Below are positions 43,919 to 53,103 of a DNA stretch of 64,000 nucleotides, one piece after another. Position numbers and translations under genes: made by a program. Source of the stretch: Rhodohalobacter sp. SW132 (GTDB taxonomy: Bacteria > Bacteroidota > Rhodothermia > Balneolales > Balneolaceae). Location: positions 62,001 to 126,000 of the forward strand of contig NZ_QUOK01000007.1 in the NCBI RefSeq assembly GCF_003390325.1, given 5' to 3'. Under the pieces are notes generated by a model. It searched no databases. It had not been told where the DNA came from and worked only from the letters and a program-made list of their open reading frames with translations. Each line of letters opens with the position of its first letter. The first letter of the stretch is position 1.

Positions 43919-44986
43919 GTGACCTTTGTCCTATTTTTAGCGGGCCTTCTTTTGCTGATAGCCGGTGCCGAACTGCTTGTGAAAGGAGCATCCGGAATTG
44001 CTCTGACATTCAGAATTTCCCCGCTTGTTGTCGGGCTGACCGTTGTTTCATTTGGAACCAGTGCCCCGGAGCTGGCAGTGGGAATTCAATCGTCGCTGAC
44101 CGGGAATGAGGGAATCACATTCGGAACAGTTGTTGGCAGCAACATTTTCAATATACTCTTCATCCTTGGTGTTTCGGCATTGATTCTGCCTCTTTCGGTC
44201 TCCAGAAAGCTTCTTCGCCTGGACGTACCATTTATGATCTTTCTCTCTGTTCTTTTATTGATGTTATCAATGAATGGGGTACTGAGTCGGGTTGAGGGTA
44301 TTGTATTAACGGCGGCACTGATCGGCTATACTTTCTTTTTGATAAGCAATAGTCGCGGAAAACGTGAAACAGAATTCGCTGAACCCGGTGAGACTCCTGT
44401 TAAAGATAAAGGATGGGTTCTAAATATCAGTATGGTTGCGGGCGGGCTTGGAATACTGCTGGCAGGTTCCGGCTGGTTTCTGGATGGAGCTGTGGAAATT
44501 GCCCGACTAGCCGGACTCAGTGAAGCCATTATCGGGTTAACTATTGTTGCCGCAGGCACGTCAATGCCGGAAGTGGTTACCTCGGTTATGGCCGCCATTC
44601 GCGGAGAGCGTGAGATTGCCGTGGGTAATGTGGTTGGCAGCAATATCTTCAATATTCTGGGTGTATTGGGTATTTCAGCAATGTTTGCAGCCGATGGCCT
44701 TAATGTTTCAGAACCGATGATCAGGTTCGATATACCGGTGATGATTGCCGCAGCGCTGGCCTGCCTGCCGATCTTTTTTACGGGCGGAGTGATAAGCCGG
44801 GGCGAAGGTCTTCTCTTTTTGGGGTTCTACACGGCCTATACATTCTATCTAATTCTGGCAGCCACTCAACACGATTCACTTCCGGTGTTCAGTGCCGTGA
44901 TGTTGTGGTTTGTGATACCTTTCACGGTCATCATACTGGCCATTGTCGTCTATCAGCAGATCATTTCTGAAAAGAGAAAATTGTGA
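43919..44986 (+). CDS. Calcium/sodium antiporter (CaCA family)
   Basis: 355 residues, GTG start. Two inverted alpha repeats: SFGTSAPELAVGIQSSLTG with GTVVGSNIFNILFILG, and AAGTSMPEVVTSVMAAIRG with GNVVGSNIFNILGVLG, holding the ion-binding Glu residues. About 10-11 helices. YrbG-like exchanger expected to expel calcium against sodium or protons. Confidence 0.92.
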   Translation: MTFVLFLAGLLLLIAGAELLVKGASGIALTFRISPLVVGLTVVSFGTSAPELAVGIQSSLTGNEGITFGTVVGSNIFNILFILGVSALILPLSVSRKLLRLDVPFMIFLSVLLLMLSMNGVLSRVEGIVLTAALIGYTFFLISNSRGKRETEFAEPGETPVKDKGWVLNISMVAGGLGILLAGSGWFLDGAVEIARLAGLSEAIIGLTIVAAGTSMPEVVTSVMAAIRGEREIAVGNVVGSNIFNILGVLGISAMFAADGLNVSEPMIRFDIPVMIAAALACLPIFFTGGVISRGEGLLFLGFYTAYTFYLILAATQHDSLPVFSAVMLWFVIPFTVIILAIVVYQQIISEKRKL

Positions 44987-45020
44987 GGATATACCCATCC
45001 ATTTTACAGCCACTTAATCC

Positions 45021-45055
45021 AAAAAAAAAGCAGTCTCAAAATAATCTGAGTCTGC
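45021..45055 (-). terminator. Intrinsic terminator after the DUF2959 gene
   Basis: On the minus strand GCAGACTCA pairs with TGAGACTGC (one mismatch), followed by a T9 run (45029-45021). Confidence 0.75.
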
Positions 45056-45106
45056 CTTTCGGTACACAACTTTTTCCAACACTATTGTTTTCAAGGTAAA
45101 CGAACC

Positions 45107-45748
45107 CTAATCCCGTCTCATTTCTCTGCGGGCATCTTCAATTGCAGACTGCAGGTTTTGCAATTCTCTTTTCAATTGAGATCCATTATTCACGACATTA
45201 TCAGCTATGGGTGTGATTGAATCTATTCCATCGCTGGTTAAATCATTCGATAAAAACTCTTCGATTTCGTTCACATCAGAGACATACGTTTTGAAGGCCT
45301 CTTTTACACCCACATTACGCTGGGCAATCTTGTCGTAGGTATTGCCTAGTTCTGCACGCCGTTCTTCGCTTCGGGCCTGGATTTCAGGATTATCGTACTG
45401 ATTACCGTTTTTATCCCACTCTTCAAAATAGGCTTTTCCGCTGGCTTCCATCTGGTCTGCATGTCTTGCAAACCCTTGTTCCATTTTTTTAATTTTGGAT
45501 GCTTCATCAGAGTAAAGGTCAAATGCTTTCTTCCTATCTGCCTGACCCGGTTTGGTCAGTTCATCAAGGGAGGAATTTATAGCATCGAGCTGCACAACAA
45601 TTTCCTTGATATTATTGTCCACTGTTTCCATTGAGGATTGAACGTCCTCAGACCGCTGCATGCCTGTAGAAGAACAGGCTGATATCGCAAAGACCGCTGC
45701 TAAACCTATTAGCAAAAAAGTATTTCCAGATGTTATTAATTTTTTCAT
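45107..45748 (-). CDS. DUF2959-type lipoprotein
   Basis: 213 residues. Lipobox VFAISAC (Cys ~25), then an almost wholly helical, charged chain: ETVDNNIKEIVVQLDAINSSLDEL, DLYSDEASKIKKMEQGFARHADQMEASGKAYFEEW in part, and LKRELQNLQSAIEDARREM at the end. The KKAFD...YF.EWD pattern fits DUF2959, a family of coiled-coil lipoproteins of unknown role. Ends at a clear terminator. Confidence 0.75.
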   Translation of the reverse strand: MKKLITSGNTFLLIGLAAVFAISACSSTGMQRSEDVQSSMETVDNNIKEIVVQLDAINSSLDELTKPGQADRKKAFDLYSDEASKIKKMEQGFARHADQMEASGKAYFEEWDKNGNQYDNPEIQARSEERRAELGNTYDKIAQRNVGVKEAFKTYVSDVNEIEEFLSNDLTSDGIDSITPIADNVVNNGSQLKRELQNLQSAIEDARREMRRD

Positions 45749-45991
45749 GATCGTTTATTTTAGTTCCCACAACTTGCGGGACAGATGTGAAATAATTATC
45801 ACGCTTAAATATCATCATAGATAAGGTAAAAACCCTTACATGCAGCTATCAAAGCTTTACATAGATTACTGTATTGGCGGAAAAAACCGGGATTGAGGCG
45901 AGGCGTTTTTAAAAGTGTACTCTTTTTCCTGTATGATTTTTACCAGGGAAACAGAATGGAACCGGATGTAATACGGTCTCCTGATCTCACA

Positions 45992-46645
45992 TTAATGACT
46001 CGTACGTGCGGCATCCGAATTTGGAGATTTGATATAATCTTCTGAAATTTCCAATCGTTCTTTTTTCAAACGCTCAAAATAGTGAGGCGTTAGTCCTGTT
46101 GTCTTTTTAAATTGAGCGACCAGGTAATCCTTATTTTTGTAGTTGAGTATCTCTGCAATTTCCTCGAGTGTCTTATCTTCGTAGAGCATAAGCTCCTTTG
46201 CCCGTTCTATTTTTTGGAGAATAATAAATTGCAATACCGACATCCCTTTTACATCCGAAAAGATTTTTAAAATAGATTCATTTCCCGAAACGGTCTGTTT
46301 ACTGATAAGATCCCTGAAATTTAGTTTAGGCAACGTATCTGAATAATGAATGACTTCAACAATGGTTTGTATGATTCGGTCAATCAGCATGCTGTCTTTT
46401 TCATCGAGCAATATTAAACCAGACTTTGCCAGGCTTGTTTTTAAATTCTGAAACCGTTCTTCTGAAATTTCTTCCAGACATTCGATAGCTCCATGAACTG
46501 AAATGCTGCACGTCAGATCCTGTTCAGTTAACACTGATTTCAAAGCCAGTTTATCACGCAGGCAAACCATATATTTCACATACAGTTTTGGCCTGTTAGA
46601 TTCTGAATCCTTGGTATTATTACTGTTTAACGTTGAGCCAAACAT
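45992..46645 (-). CDS. AraC-family transcriptional regulator
   Basis: 217 residues. The C-terminal third is an AraC DNA-binding domain: LQFIILQKIERAKELMLYED, LEEIAEILNYKNKDYLVAQF, KKTTGLTPHYFERLKKER. The N-terminal part is a short unknown helical domain without a cupin fold. Genes of this size and type in Bacteroidota often control neighbouring stress genes; the target is not shown by sequence. Confidence 0.85.
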   Translation of the reverse strand: MFGSTLNSNNTKDSESNRPKLYVKYMVCLRDKLALKSVLTEQDLTCSISVHGAIECLEEISEERFQNLKTSLAKSGLILLDEKDSMLIDRIIQTIVEVIHYSDTLPKLNFRDLISKQTVSGNESILKIFSDVKGMSVLQFIILQKIERAKELMLYEDKTLEEIAEILNYKNKDYLVAQFKKTTGLTPHYFERLKKERLEISEDYIKSPNSDAARTSH

Positions 46646-46715
46646 ATATAACTTCTAATTTTAATTATGTTTTAAATTCAGATGATTAATCTGTCAGGTT
46701 CCCCCACCTGATGTT

Positions 46716-46752
46716 AAAAAAAAGGATGACAGGCTCTCAAATTCTGCCACCC
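46716..46752 (-). terminator. Intrinsic terminator after the 117-residue gene
   Basis: On the minus strand GGGTGGCAG pairs with CTGTCATCC (two G-U pairs in RNA) and is followed by T8 (46723-46716). Confidence 0.75.
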
Positions 46753-46801
46753 TTTTTGCTCTCGGTATAAAAAGTTATTACAAGGCACTTTATAAACTCC
46801 A

Positions 46802-47155
46802 TTATATCCATTCATCCCTTTGTAGCTTACGAAGCCGTATCATCATTATTTCTGAAGTCAGCATTTTACTTGTTTTGTAGTCTCGAACTTTTTCATCACT
46901 CAAATCATCATTTGTGATATTTTTTGTTTTGAATATTTTATGGGCATACATCAGGGATTTTTTTTCACCGGCATTATTCCCATTTAAATACAGTTTTTCT
47001 GCATTTCTGTAATGACCAATAAACGTTTGAATGTAAATTTTATGCTGAACCCTGTTAATAAAACTGTCGTAATCCACCATTACTCTGCGGCATTCATCCT
47101 GATCAATACGATCCAGAGTTGTTAAAACCTTATCCATACCAGTTGATGTATACAT
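46802..47155 (-). CDS. Unknown helical protein, coupled to mini-cupin ORF
   Basis: 117 residues, charged and helical (RRVMVDYDSFINRVQHKI, HYRNAEKLYLNGNNAGEKKS). No family recognised. Its ATG overlaps the stop of the ORF before it (TAATG), so the two are probably translated together, and a terminator follows. Codon use looks ordinary. Confidence 0.65.
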   Translation of the reverse strand: MYTSTGMDKVLTTLDRIDQDECRRVMVDYDSFINRVQHKIYIQTFIGHYRNAEKLYLNGNNAGEKKSLMYAHKIFKTKNITNDDLSDEKVRDYKTSKMLTSEIMMIRLRKLQRDEWI

Positions 47156-47325
47156 TAGCTTACCTCCTCATATCCACTTTTTATAACGGTTGAAATCATT
47201 TTAAATCTATTGTTTGCTTTGATTGAATGTCGTAAATGAGCCGGAATACAAATCGACTGCCCGGTGGTTAATTGATTTTTCTCTATCTCAGATGAGGCTG
47301 TTACTTTATTCGTCCCTGGTTTCAT
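47155..47325 (-). CDS. 56-residue mini-cupin-like ORF
   Basis: ATG at 47325, TAA sharing bases with the next gene's ATG. The peptide includes TTGQSICIPAHLRHSIKANN, which matches cupin motif 2 (G-x5-P-x-x-x2-H-x-x-x-N pattern), but there is no motif 1. It may be a real half-domain that dimerises or the 3' remnant of a full cupin whose front is lost. Support is the tight overlap and the motif. Confidence 0.55.
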   Translation of the reverse strand: MKPGTNKVTASSEIEKNQLTTGQSICIPAHLRHSIKANNRFKMISTVIKSGYEEVS

Positions 47326-47752
47326 TTGGTTACGGTTTGTAGAGCATTAGTTTCCTGAATGTAAAATAAGTGTTACACCTTTTTAAGTAGCTCCAAGATC
47401 AGTATTCTTTCGCTTTATAGTATTACAAGCAAGGAAATCATTATTGCATAATTTACGGGTTACGCAAATTTTTAGTTGTTGATGATGCAGGTATCGAATG
47501 ATTTCGGTTTAAGAATGATATCGTTATGTGCCTCGTATGATAACTTTATGGGTGATTAACCGTCGACACAATACAAGCCTGTTGTCAAAAAAAATTTGAT
47601 ATAATGTGTATTCCATCTGTCAGATAATAAAAATAATGCCCGACCAATCCTTAAAAGATGGAAGATGTGTAATGCCAGGCAAAAAAATATGTAACCTGCT
47701 TCCGCTATCAAGTGGGTACTTTTTATATGTAAATAAAGAAAACTGGTAAATT
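47326..47752. other. Intergenic gap before the desaturase
   Basis: About 430 bases, AT-rich, divergent between the mini-cupin operon and the desaturase, so promoters of both are expected. I found no exact TTG/TAnnTTTG match, no hairpin of note and no ORF above 25 codons that stands out. Confidence 0.5.
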
Positions 47753-48862
47753 ATGGCAAAAGTCGAAAAAGTTACGTTTAACAATCGCACAAGTCGCGAA
47801 TTTAGTAAAACGGTTAAAAGCAGGGTAGATCATTATTTTGAGGAGAACAATCTCTCGCGGCATGCAAACGCGCAGATGATTATGAAGACCGTAATTATGC
47901 TCACACTGTTCCTGGGTTCGTATGCCCTGATTATTTCGGGCCAGTTTTCTTTAGGTTTGATGTGGTTCCTGACCTTTGTGATGGGAGTTGCGGCAGCAGG
48001 GATCGGATTTTCCATATCGCATGATGCCCTGCATGGAGCCTACTCTTCAAACAATACGGTGAACCGCACGCTGGGCTTTACCTTCGATATGCTCGGGGCA
48101 AACGGATATATCTGGAAGATTACCCATAACATTATTCATCATACCTACACCAACATTCACGGGCACGATGAGGATCTTGAAGTGGCAGGGTTTATCCGGC
48201 TCTCCCCACATTCCGAACATAAAATGATTCACCGGGTTCAGCATGTTCTGGCCTTTTTTGCCTACAGTCTTGCAATGGTTTTCTGGGTTTTTGTCAAAGA
48301 CTATAAAAATTTTCTAAAACCGAATATAGGGCCGTACAACAGCAAAAATCACCCGGTGAGTGAATGGATTATCCTGTTTGTGACCAAGGCGGCATTCTAC
48401 ACCTATATGCTCGTTTTGCCCATGCTTCTGCTCGATATTTCCTGGATTCATCTTCTGATAGGATTTTTAACACTGCATTTAACGGCAGGGCTGATTGTCG
48501 GGATTATATTTCAGCTTGCCCATGTGGTTGAGGAGACAGACCATCCCTTGCCCGATGAAGAGAATATGATCGATGAGCACTGGATGATCCATGAAATGGT
48601 AACCACGAACAATTTTGCCCGCGATAACAAGGCGCTCTGCTGGTTTGTAGGAGGACTCAATTTTCAGATTGAACACCATCTTTTCCCAAAAGTGTGCAGT
48701 GTTCACTACCCGGCCATCAGTCCGATTGTTGAGAAGACTGCAAACGAGTTTAACATCCCATACAATCATCACGAGACATTTTTTGAAGCGGTTTCTTCAC
48801 ACTATCGAACCCTTAAGAAATTTGGTGATCCGGAGTTTACCTACACTGAAGCGAGGGCTTGA
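47753..48862 (+). CDS. Membrane fatty acid desaturase
   Basis: 369 residues. The three histidine boxes of acyl-lipid/acyl-CoA front-end-like desaturases are present: HDALH (90-94), HNIIHH (125-130) and QIEHHLFP (~305). Hydrophobic pairs lie between them (~45-85, ~205-255). No cytochrome b5 domain is fused. Likely changes membrane fluidity by inserting a double bond; single gene with its own upstream region. Confidence 0.9.
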   Translation: MAKVEKVTFNNRTSREFSKTVKSRVDHYFEENNLSRHANAQMIMKTVIMLTLFLGSYALIISGQFSLGLMWFLTFVMGVAAAGIGFSISHDALHGAYSSNNTVNRTLGFTFDMLGANGYIWKITHNIIHHTYTNIHGHDEDLEVAGFIRLSPHSEHKMIHRVQHVLAFFAYSLAMVFWVFVKDYKNFLKPNIGPYNSKNHPVSEWIILFVTKAAFYTYMLVLPMLLLDISWIHLLIGFLTLHLTAGLIVGIIFQLAHVVEETDHPLPDEENMIDEHWMIHEMVTTNNFARDNKALCWFVGGLNFQIEHHLFPKVCSVHYPAISPIVEKTANEFNIPYNHHETFFEAVSSHYRTLKKFGDPEFTYTEARA

Positions 48863-48901
48863 GAGGTACAGCATTTCGATAGGTATCGGTATCATACAAA
48901 A

Positions 48902-49047
48902 GTCATGCCGCACTCCGATGCGGCATCCCCCATTCTTGCCCAAATAGTAAACTCATCCATTGGCAAGCTCATTCCGGTTACGCAGAAGGGAGATCGCGGA
49001 TCAGAGTCCGCGATGACGTTGGGAGGATTTCAGGGATTAGCTTCTCA
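48902..49047. repeat. Dispersed copy of the ~140-bp repeat
   Basis: Same ordered landmarks as 6777-7440: AGTCATGCCGCACTCCGATG, CATCCCCCATTC, CATTGGCAAGCTCATT, GGGAGATCGCGGATCAGAG, TCCGCGATGACGTTGGGAGG, CAGGGATTAG. Immediately downstream of the desaturase gene, as the tandem array is downstream of the barrel gene. Confidence 0.8.
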
Positions 49048-49077
49048 ATAACGCACGATGTTCAGGAGCGTGATATC

Positions 49078-49140
49078 AAAAAAAAAAGGTCCCTCTCCGC
49101 CACCTGTTGGGGGGCAATCAGGCAAAAGGCAGAAAGGGAC
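49078..49140 (-). terminator. Intrinsic terminator after the 147-residue gene
   Basis: On the minus strand GTCCCTTTCTGCC pairs with GGCGGAGAGGGAC (two G-U pairs), with a long loop, then a T run of about ten (49087-49078). Confidence 0.8.
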
Positions 49141-49183
49141 TCTTCTCTGATGCTAAAATATCTCGCATCAAGTAAGCCTCGAA

Positions 49184-49627
49184 TTATAAAATAAGGAGTA
49201 AAAGAACAATTAAGAGAGCCGTTCCAACACCAATAGTTATGGTTCGATTGGCTTGTTCTATATATTCCTGGGAGAAACTGGAGAAATCATCCAGATCTTC
49301 ATCTGCGATTTCGTCAAAACCATCCAGTCCGTTTAACTCATTCACTTTTTCGGTTATGCCAAGCTTATAAGATTCGAGACTGGCGATTTCATCATCTGTA
49401 AGAGATACCCGCGATTCTATTCGATCAATGACGGTAATTATTTTATTGAACGATTCATTTAGAACAGCTCTCTTTTCGGCGGTATCCTCTGTTCCATGAA
49501 CTACTTGGACAGTTTCATTAAAATGCTTTTTAAAAGTCTCTGAAATATTTGATGTTTGTGCTAAAGAGGCTGTTTGAAATGCACAAACCATAAGCAGAGA
49601 AGCGAGTATGGTATATAATGTTTTCAT
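49184..49627 (-). CDS. Exported/anchored helical protein of unknown function
   Basis: 147 residues: signal peptide (1-23, SLAQ), a helical middle (FNKIITVIDRIESRVSLTDDEIASLE in part), and a C-terminal hydrophobic tail (~131-147, ending LLIVLLLLIL) that likely anchors it. No family recognised. Ends at a strong terminator. Neighbour YtxH and lmo0937 genes suggest an envelope-stress setting. Confidence 0.7.
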   Translation of the reverse strand: MKTLYTILASLLMVCAFQTASLAQTSNISETFKKHFNETVQVVHGTEDTAEKRAVLNESFNKIITVIDRIESRVSLTDDEIASLESYKLGITEKVNELNGLDGFDEIADEDLDDFSSFSQEYIEQANRTITIGVGTALLIVLLLLIL

Positions 49628-49773
49628 AAGTGTAGTGGTTTTGAATTATTGGTTTTTGACGCTATGCACATATGTGTGGGTGATTGAAATTCGTTGAGCA
49701 ACAAGGGAGGTGAGTTTTTGCTCTTTAAAAAATCGTTCACCCGCACAAATCAACACAGGGACTGACTTTTTTA

Positions 49774-50040
49774 CTAATTAACCATTGCCTTGACTTCTTT
49801 TGCATTTGCTTTGGCTTTTTTGCTAAGACGCTTTGTTTCATCTTCTAGTGTTTCAAAGGAATGGGAAATCGAGTCGGACAGATCATCAAAATTATCCTGC
49901 AGATAATCTTTGTAGTTATGTCCTTTCTTCGCAAGGTTTCTTCTTGTTTTATACCCTTTATCAGGCGCAATTAACGTTCCTGCAATAACTCCTGCAGCTG
50001 CGGCACATAAAGTGGAAATAATGATGGATGAAATTTTCAT
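49774..50040 (-). CDS. YtxH domain protein
   Basis: 88 residues. A short membrane helix with glycine/alanine (AAAAGVIAGTLIAPDKGYKTR) is followed by a helical tail (LSDSISHSFETLEDETKRLSKKAKA). This is the YtxH pattern seen in general-stress genes. Role probably at the membrane, unknown in detail. Confidence 0.8.
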   Translation of the reverse strand: MKISSIIISTLCAAAAGVIAGTLIAPDKGYKTRRNLAKKGHNYKDYLQDNFDDLSDSISHSFETLEDETKRLSKKAKANAKEVKAMVN

Positions 50041-50129
50041 AATATTTTTCCTTTTAATTTTAAGGGGTGAAAAAATGCTTCATTACATTGAAGTTTATAA
50101 TGCTGATTTTTTAAAATGGATTGATTTCA

Positions 50130-50158
50130 GGCCATTAAGTGAATTCACTTAACTGGCC
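50130..50158. other. 29-bp imperfect palindrome between YtxH and lmo0937 genes
   Basis: GGCCATTAAGTG, AATT, CACTTAACTGGCC: a stem of about 12 bp with one bulged C. No T tract. Could be an operator or a stem that limits read-through. Confidence 0.5.
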
Positions 50159-50186
50159 CGAATTCAACACTTTGATTTTATTAGGG

Positions 50187-50345
50187 CTAAGCTACTCTGC
50201 CTCTGCCCTGGATTACCTGAAATATGACCGCAATTACGGCTATAACCAGTAGAATATGGATAATGCCACCGGCACTGTAGCCTATAAACCCGACTAACCA
50301 GGCGATTACTAATACTACGGCAACGATATATAATAGATTTCCCAT
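50187..50345 (-). CDS. lmo0937-type small membrane protein, copy 1
   Basis: 52 residues, too short for many gene callers. MGNLLYIVAVVLVIAWLVGF and a second helix IIHILLVIAVIAVIFQVIQG joined by the conserved IGYSAGG turn, ending in a basic tail GRGRVA. This is the lmo0937/DUF5670 family of two-helix proteins, often with stress genes. A second copy, 156 bp, lies at 56163-56318. Confidence 0.9.
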   Translation of the reverse strand: MGNLLYIVAVVLVIAWLVGFIGYSAGGIIHILLVIAVIAVIFQVIQGRGRVA

Positions 50346-50369
50346 GATACTTTGAGTTTTAGATTAAGG

Positions 50370-50831
50370 TTATTCTCTGGTTGTTGTGGTGACGCCATCA
50401 GATGAAAAGAAGTCATCTAAGGAATCACCAAGATCATCCATTCTGTCGCTGAAACTGTCTTTGAAATCTTCCCAGTTGTCACGATCAGAAGCACGATAAT
50501 TGTCTAATTCACGATTAAGCTCACGCTGGGTTTCTTCATGTTCGTCAAGCTTTGTTTGAAGCCTGTCTCTGACTTCACCATCAGATTCATTTCTTATTTG
50601 TTGATCTATATCGCTTGTGGTTCTGTTGAATTCCCTGAAACGTTCCGCGTTTTCCACTCTGTATACACGGACTTCTTCAACCATTTCACCTGAAGCGATT
50701 TCTGAGTCACGATCTGATTGAATTGCCGAAGTTTCTCCATTCTGCATATCATTGGATGGCCTGTCACAACCTGACAAAATTAATGCTGCGAAGAGTACGA
50801 CGGTTGATATTATTCCTATTGAGTACTTCAT
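50370..50831 (-). CDS. Acidic helical lipoprotein
   Basis: 153 residues. Lipobox LILSGC (Cys ~22). The remainder is coiled-coil-like and charged (RLQTKLDEHEETQRELNREL, FKDSFSDRMDDLGDSLDDFF). No named family. It ends 24 bp before lmo0937 copy 1 on the same strand, so they may be cotranscribed. Confidence 0.7.
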   Translation of the reverse strand: MKYSIGIISTVVLFAALILSGCDRPSNDMQNGETSAIQSDRDSEIASGEMVEEVRVYRVENAERFREFNRTTSDIDQQIRNESDGEVRDRLQTKLDEHEETQRELNRELDNYRASDRDNWEDFKDSFSDRMDDLGDSLDDFFSSDGVTTTTRE

Positions 50832-51307
50832 ATATGTTTTGGTTTTATTTTTCGTTCTGATTTTACACTTTTCAAGCTGGGATTCTGTTATGAAATCCGA
50901 AATACGTTTTAGTGCATGTTTTTTTAAAAATTAGTTAACCGTGTATTAAAACTCTTTTTTGCGATAAGCATACTAACTGCATCAAACACTTCAACTTCCG
51001 GTAATTCAATAATTTTCTGCCTGCTATTTGCAGAAGCAGGCATTAAGTAATGAATACAATTGCAATGTGGGATAAATAAAGCCGAAGTACGTTATAAGGA
51101 GGCGATAAGGAGTTATACATTTGACAGGTATTGGGATATCACCACCGTATGATACCTGATTTTGGGCATAGGAAAGCAGAAGCAGGCACTTAATATGGCA
51201 AACGGCAATGCAATCATCCCGTTTTAAGATCTCCTGATCTTTACAGCTTGCATGATTTAAATCGTATATAATAAAACTCATCAGAGGATGATTTGAAAAT
51301 GTCCTCG
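50832..51307. other. Intergenic gap between lipoprotein and AI-2E permease genes
   Basis: About 475 bases. An 85-codon minus-strand frame at 51024-51281 has an unlikely composition (many Cys, no motif) and I do not call it. No hairpin with T tract seen. Confidence 0.5.
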
Positions 51308-52450
51308 TTACGCTTCCTGGCGTTTACTCTCTTTATAGTCAATAATATTACCCAGGATATATCCATAGGGTTCAAGTTCCTGGACCTGGGAAAAGCCAAC
51401 ACGTAGAATTCCTATCAGCGGTATGAATAAAATCATTCCGGCAATTCCCCATAATTCAGCACCTATTAACAGTACTATAATAGCGACGAACGGGTTGATT
51501 GAAACCCTGGATCCTACAATCTTCGGAGTAAGTACACTGCTTTCAATAAGCTGAACAGTGCTGAAGACAATAACCACAAGCAGAGGAAGCCAAAATGTTT
51601 CACCAAAAAGGAAAGCATAGATAAGAGCAGGAAGCGCGCCGAGTATGGAGCCTACAAGTGGTATGATAGTTAAAAATGAGGCGAAAACAGCAAAAAAGAT
51701 GGCATGATCTAAACCAATGATAAACAGGCCTACGGCATTGAGTACAGCCATAATTCCAATGACAGTAAAAAGGCCCACCAAATAGTTTTGGGTTACTCTC
51801 TGCACTCTTTTTATAACGATATGAATATCTGAATTACGACTTTTTGAAAATGTTTTTTCAAGAAAGGTTTTATACATCTCTTTATAGTAGAGCATAAAAA
51901 AGATGAAGATTGGCAATAAACCCAGGAAAATAAGAGTGCCCATTGTAGCATCAGCCAGGGAACTCATAAATTCGCCGCCGGTTTCAAACAGGGTTTCTAA
52001 TCCACCTTTAAGGTACTCTGTTTGCCTGTCTACAGAAATCCCGGTGATTCCCTCTATGAAATGAATGCCTGAGTAGGAAGTACCTATAAATTCATCTGCA
52101 AAATCTGCCAAACTATCAGAAAACTGGATAATCTGAATTGTAATCAATGTAATTAACCCGGCCAGAAAAATTGTGATTAATAAAAGGGCCAATAGAATAC
52201 TCATCGAACGATTCATTTTCCATGTTTCAAATCGCTTAATAACAGGGCTTAATAACATGGAGAAGAGAGCGGCAAAAGCCAATGGCATCAGAATAAATCT
52301 ACCATAACTCATAATGAGGACTACCAGGCATAAGCCAAATAGAATTAAAGGGGCTTTTAACCAGAAGGGATAGGGTTGAATTTTTTGGAGACGTAGATTT
52401 TTCTTCTTTAACATATATAGCTGATCATCTGGTGAGTCTTTAAATAACAA
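51308..52450 (-). CDS. AI-2E family permease
   Basis: 380 residues (M13 is an alternative start). About eight membrane helices; typical pieces are PLAFAALFSMLLSPVIKRFE, YLVGLFTVIGIMAVLNAVGL, SFLTIIPLVGSILGALPALI and SRVSINPFVAIIVLLIGAELWGIAGMIL split over the C-terminal half. Family members transport autoinducer-2, antiport sodium, or are uncharacterised. No LuxS gene in sight, so a stress or ion role is as likely. Confidence 0.85.
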   Translation of the reverse strand: MLFKDSPDDQLYMLKKKNLRLQKIQPYPFWLKAPLILFGLCLVVLIMSYGRFILMPLAFAALFSMLLSPVIKRFETWKMNRSMSILLALLLITIFLAGLITLITIQIIQFSDSLADFADEFIGTSYSGIHFIEGITGISVDRQTEYLKGGLETLFETGGEFMSSLADATMGTLIFLGLLPIFIFFMLYYKEMYKTFLEKTFSKSRNSDIHIVIKRVQRVTQNYLVGLFTVIGIMAVLNAVGLFIIGLDHAIFFAVFASFLTIIPLVGSILGALPALIYAFLFGETFWLPLLVVIVFSTVQLIESSVLTPKIVGSRVSINPFVAIIVLLIGAELWGIAGMILFIPLIGILRVGFSQVQELEPYGYILGNIIDYKESKRQEA

Positions 52451-52574
52451 AAGTACGGCTGATTAACCGCTGATACCCATTACATATTTTCTGCCGGTGG
52501 CTTACATATTTGCCATAAATGGAGAGCGTAATCAGAAAGCAGTAAATCATGTAATCTAAAATGAGCGATCTGTA

Positions 52575-52820
52575 ATGCTATTCACGCCTCAATTGGTCAG
52601 ATTTATGGAGAAACATTGTTTAAGCAATAAATCAACCGATATGATAAAGAACAAAAGAGGTAATTCGGCCAATCAGCCTGAAAAATCCAGCGACAAGGAA
52701 AAAGATGACGATCCGGACAAAAGAGAACCGGATCCGGATGATCAAAATGAAGAAACAGGACCACCGATTAAGGAGATGCCAGATAAAAGCCAGCCTCAGC
52801 GAGATAAAGGGCAGAATTGA
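52575..52820 (+). CDS. Small hydrophilic acidic protein
   Basis: 81 residues, or 59 if the second ATG at 52641 is used. The rest is very polar (KSSDKEKDDDPDKREPDPDD) and probably disordered. No family. Placed among small stress-like genes. Existence is plausible rather than proven. Confidence 0.45.
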   Translation: MLFTPQLVRFMEKHCLSNKSTDMIKNKRGNSANQPEKSSDKEKDDDPDKREPDPDDQNEETGPPIKEMPDKSQPQRDKGQN

Positions 52821-52915
52821 GGAACAGATAGATACTAAATGACGTGGCGCTGCTTAATGTGAACATGGAAACCGTACCACGTTAAATAAATGAACTTAAA
52901 AACCAGGTAAAAATC

Positions 52916-53035
52916 ATGAGTAAACTCTTTAAAGGTGCACTTGCAGGATATGGAGCTATGAAATTAGGCGGCGGCTGTTTTGGAACCGTACTCGTCTTTG
53001 TCGCTATCTGGCTGCTGCTTGGAATGTGCATGTAG
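52916..53035 (+). CDS. 39-residue membrane peptide
   Basis: MSKLFKGALAGYGAMKLGG then a single helix FGTVLVFVAIWLLLGMCM. Looks like a small single-pass stress peptide. It lies 68 bp before the glycine-zipper gene. Too short for most callers; support is hydrophobic profile and position. Confidence 0.55.
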   Translation: MSKLFKGALAGYGAMKLGGGCFGTVLVFVAIWLLLGMCM

Positions 53036-53103
53036 TGTAAGTTTTGCGCGTAAAATCTTTCTTAAATAAAACGAAATAAAAATAATAATTAAACCAAACT
53101 ATC

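Noticed and set aside
51024-51281. 85-codon minus-strand frame
   Set aside because: Odd composition, no motif, no coupling to neighbours.
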